The notes under the pieces are model-generated. The model was given only the letters and a program-made list of their open reading frames with translations. It was not told the origin of the DNA and made no database searches. Positions 61,226 through 64,000 of a stretch of DNA of 64,000 bases are shown in pieces (within the stretch, counting starts at the first letter, position 1; every line of letters starts with the position of its first letter). The stretch spans positions 144,854-208,853 of the forward strand of contig NZ_JARKMR010000004.1 of NCBI RefSeq assembly GCF_029350975.1, read 5' to 3'. This DNA is from Maribacter zhoushanensis. GTDB lineage: Bacteria > Bacteroidota > Bacteroidia > Flavobacteriales > Flavobacteriaceae. Position numbers and translations under genes: made by a program.

Positions 61226-63988
61226 TTGGACCGCCAAACCTTTACAAAAATAGGATATATAGCCTTGCAATCAAACAAACAATACTTACTTTTCCTATTC
61301 GTGGTTATTGCCAGTGCTTTTTACGCCACTGGTCAAGAAGGTAAAATTACGACTCTTAATATCAAAGCAGATAGAGATTCAATAATCGCGCCATTGTTCC
61401 CACCAACCGCACTCAGAGACTCTATAGCCAATGATTCTTTAGTTGCCGACTCACTAAATCAAAAGCCACCTTTACTTTTAGACAAGATAAAATACAAAGC
61501 AAAAGATTACGTAAAGCTAAGTCAAAAAGAAAATAAAATTTATCTGTATAACGAAGCAGAAATCTATTATCAAGATACCGAACTTAAGGCAGGTATCATC
61601 ATCATGGATTACATTAAAAATGAAGTCTATGCAGGTAGAATGGTAGATTCTTTGGGTAACTACAGTCAGCTCCCTTATTTTAAACAAGGCGAAAATATTG
61701 TTATACCAGATTCTATTCGTTTTAATTTCGACACACAGAAAGCTCTAATCTGGAACTCAAGAACAGAACAGCAAGCAGCTGCTGGATCACTTGGTAGTGA
61801 TGCCATGAAAGTGTATGCAGAGATTACAAAGAAAGAAAATGACTCGGTTTATTTTTTAAGCGAAGGAAAATTAACCACTTCTACAGATACTATAAACCCT
61901 GATTATTACATACGTGTAAGAAAAGCAAAATTTGTACCCAAGAAAAAAGTAATTGCTGGCTTCAGTAATTTATACATTGCAGATGTACCTACGCCTATAG
62001 CCATGCCTTTCGCATATTTTCCACTTTCTCAAGGCAGGTCTGCAGGTATATTAATGCCTTCTTTTGGTAATGATCCGGACCAAGGTTATTTTCTGCAAGA
62101 TATGGGATACTATGTTCCACTGGGTGATTATGCAGACATTACACTTTCAGGTGATTTTTATACCAATGGTAGTTATGGGTTTAGAACTGCATCTATTTAT
62201 ACAAAACGCTATAAATACAGAGGAAATGTTAATTTCAGGTTTGAAAATATTGTAAATAGCCAAAAAGGGTTTAGTGACTATAGTCTATCCCAAAATTATA
62301 ATATTCAGTTCTCTCACTCACAAGATACCAAAGCAAGTCCTAACTCTAGGTTTTCTGCCTCTGTTAACTTGGGTAGTAGTGATTATTTTCAAAATTCATT
62401 ACAACAACGTAATTTACCCAACACCCAAAATAATACTTTATCCTCCTCTATTTCCTACTCAAAGACGTTTCCAAATTATCCGTCTGTAAACATGAGTTTA
62501 ACCGCTACGCATTCACAGCTAACAACAGCGGCAACAGACGACGAAGATGACGACGACAACATTAACATGACCTTACCAACATTTCAAGCAAGTGTTGAGC
62601 GTATATATCCTTTCGTAAAAAAAGACGGTGTTAAAAAGGGAATCATTGACAATATTAATTTTCAATACAGTGTTAACGCCCAGAATAGATTAACAACGAA
62701 CGACGACGATTTTTTTACTTCAAAAATGTTCGACAACGCAAGAGTTGGTGCAAGCCATAGCATACCGGTAGCAACAAACTTTAAAGTAGCTAAATTTTTT
62801 AGTGTAAGTATGGGCGGTAGCTATGAAGATGTTTGGTCATTAGAAACCTACAACAGAAGCTACGATAATGAACTAGAAGAAGTTGTCATAGATACCGTTA
62901 GTGGATTTGATCGCTACAACACCTATAATTTTAGTGCAAGTATTGGTACCACCCTATACGGTACTTTCAATTTTGGCGAGGACAAAAGAATTCAAGCTAT
63001 AAGACATACTGCGAGACCATCATTAAGCTATGGCTACGCCCCTTCTTTTGAACAGTTTTATGATGAGTATCTTGGTGAGGACGGAGTTGAAGTCCAATAC
63101 AGCCGCTTTACAGGAACTCTCAATGGCGCACCTTCTTTAGGAAAATCTAATAGTTTAAGTTTCTCTTTAGCCAATACCTTAGAAGCAAAAGTGAGGGATA
63201 AGGATTCTACCAAAACAGAACCTAAGAAAATATCACTATTGAGTAATTTCAATATTTCTACGGGATATAATTTTGAATCTGATTCTCTACGACTTAACCC
63301 GTTAAGCATTAATGGAGGAACCAATATACTTGACAACAAAATGTCAATTAACTTTTCAGCAGGTTTAGATCCGTATGCTATTGACAATAACGGAACCAGA
63401 ATAGACACTTGGAACATTGACAATGGCGGTAGTCTTTTTAGATTAACGAGAGCAAATGCCAATGTCTCATACTCCATTAGCAGTGAAATGTTCGGCAAAA
63501 AGAACAAAAAGGACAAAGACGAAGAAGAAGAACAAGACCCTTTTGATTACGTAGCTCAAAGTGGCGGTAGAGAAGATGACCTATTTGGTAGGGCAGACGA
63601 TTTTAATTCTAACCCCATCAAAAAGGATGATAAGGGTTCTGACGTTGAAAATCCCATATTCGGAACCAAAATTCCGTGGAACTTTAGGCTTGCCTATTCT
63701 GCAAACTACAGTAATTCTGCACGTCAAAATGAATTTAGCAGTCACTCTTTAATGTTTTCCGGAGACATAGAACTTGCACCACGTTGGTCTGTTGGCGGCT
63801 CTTCTGGTTATGATTTCAAAAACCAAGGATTTACATTAACACAACTACGTTTTCAACGAGATTTAAAGAGTTTTACCATGCGCTTTAATTGGACACCGTT
63901 TGGAACTTACAAAAGATGGTACTTCTTCATAGGTATAGATTCATCTATACTTAAAGACCTTAAGTGGGAAAATAGAAGCCAAAACTAA
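61226..63988 (+). CDS. lptD: LPS assembly outer-membrane protein LptD-like
   Basis: A 920-residue protein with a signal-peptide-like stretch (about 20-36), an OstA/LptA-like N-terminal domain (about 75-250, YLYNEAEIYYQD, FYAGR-type strands) and a large C-terminal beta-barrel of alternating strands (about 260-920). In Bacteroidota this is the putative LptD that inserts LPS at the outer membrane; it is diverged from E. coli LptD, so only the family-level call is firm. The start is TTG: an in-frame stop lies at 61166 and no in-frame ATG occurs until about residue 126. It runs divergently from the amidase gene. Confidence 0.9.
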   Translation: MDRQTFTKIGYIALQSNKQYLLFLFVVIASAFYATGQEGKITTLNIKADRDSIIAPLFPPTALRDSIANDSLVADSLNQKPPLLLDKIKYKAKDYVKLSQKENKIYLYNEAEIYYQDTELKAGIIIMDYIKNEVYAGRMVDSLGNYSQLPYFKQGENIVIPDSIRFNFDTQKALIWNSRTEQQAAAGSLGSDAMKVYAEITKKENDSVYFLSEGKLTTSTDTINPDYYIRVRKAKFVPKKKVIAGFSNLYIADVPTPIAMPFAYFPLSQGRSAGILMPSFGNDPDQGYFLQDMGYYVPLGDYADITLSGDFYTNGSYGFRTASIYTKRYKYRGNVNFRFENIVNSQKGFSDYSLSQNYNIQFSHSQDTKASPNSRFSASVNLGSSDYFQNSLQQRNLPNTQNNTLSSSISYSKTFPNYPSVNMSLTATHSQLTTAATDDEDDDDNINMTLPTFQASVERIYPFVKKDGVKKGIIDNINFQYSVNAQNRLTTNDDDFFTSKMFDNARVGASHSIPVATNFKVAKFFSVSMGGSYEDVWSLETYNRSYDNELEEVVIDTVSGFDRYNTYNFSASIGTTLYGTFNFGEDKRIQAIRHTARPSLSYGYAPSFEQFYDEYLGEDGVEVQYSRFTGTLNGAPSLGKSNSLSFSLANTLEAKVRDKDSTKTEPKKISLLSNFNISTGYNFESDSLRLNPLSINGGTNILDNKMSINFSAGLDPYAIDNNGTRIDTWNIDNGGSLFRLTRANANVSYSISSEMFGKKNKKDKDEEEEQDPFDYVAQSGGREDDLFGRADDFNSNPIKKDDKGSDVENPIFGTKIPWNFRLAYSANYSNSARQNEFSSHSLMFSGDIELAPRWSVGGSSGYDFKNQGFTLTQLRFQRDLKSFTMRFNWTPFGTYKRWYFFIGIDSSILKDLKWENRSQN

Positions 63989-64000
63989 CACCTAAATTCT

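Noticed and set aside
1..64000. Prophage, transposon or integrative element
   Set aside because: No transposase, integrase, recombinase, phage structural gene, terminal inverted repeat or tRNA-associated attachment site was seen; the composition shifts are better explained by exchange of polysaccharide genes.

Overview
The window reads as chromosomal DNA of a marine Flavobacteriaceae-type Bacteroidota (something like Maribacter or Zobellia; the genus is a guess). The evidence is: AT-rich DNA; several very large secreted proteins ending in type IX secretion (T9SS) sorting domains of both types A and B; TAnnTTTG promoter elements; SusD-style lipoprotein signal peptides; and a conserved flavobacterial core block (bshA, Fe-S proteins, MlaD, amidase, LptD) at the right end. 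No tRNA, rRNA, IS element, integrase or CRISPR array was seen.

Layout. (a) 1-8.5 kb, minus strand: a galactose-oxidase-like secreted protein running off the left edge, then an export/priming operon read leftwards as a WbpM/CapD-type dehydratase, a Wza-like outer-membrane lipoprotein and a Wzc-like tyrosine kinase, closed by a terminator. (b) 8.9-25 kb, plus strand: a second, complete galactose-oxidase-like T9SS protein with eight PKD domains; three nucleotide-sugar enzymes (UDP-glucuronate 4-epimerase type, TviB/WbpO-type dehydrogenase, UDP-glucose dehydrogenase); and a 2116-residue T9SS type B adhesin-like protein. (c) 25-29 kb: a minus-strand pair (glycosyltransferase and polysaccharide deacetylase) and a plus-strand beta-helix lipoprotein. 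(d) 29-46 kb, plus strand: Gmd, Wzx-type flippase, acetyltransferase, Wzy-type polymerase, several glycosyltransferases, a WbpV-like reductase, a carbamoyltransferase and a WbpL/MraY-like initiating transferase. This is a Wzx/Wzy-dependent surface polysaccharide locus. (e) 46-50 kb: a T9SS-exported PQQ sugar-dehydrogenase-like protein and a coupled lipoprotein. (f) 50-64 kb: housekeeping genes (OmpA, PrcB-like lipoprotein, bshA, GH3/beta-lactamase fusion, unknown 160-residue protein, two Fe-S oxidoreductase subunits, MlaD, amidase, LptD).

How it fits together (inference): the WbpM-, WbpV- and WbpL-like proteins would make a UDP-QuiNAc/FucNAc-type sugar and load it on undecaprenyl phosphate. 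The glycosyltransferases would extend the repeat with uronic acids and Gmd-derived 6-deoxy sugars, decorated by acetyl and carbamoyl groups. Wzx and Wzy would flip and polymerise it, and Wza/Wzc export it. The most unusual aspect is that this locus also carries secreted carbohydrate-active redox proteins: two copper-radical galactose-oxidase homologues whose active-site residues are all recognisable, and a PQQ-type sugar dehydrogenase. This suggests enzymatic oxidation of surface polysaccharide outside the cell. The two oxidase genes are inverted paralogues flanking the wzc-wza-wbpM operon, and the left one contains an abrupt base-composition break inside its reading frame.
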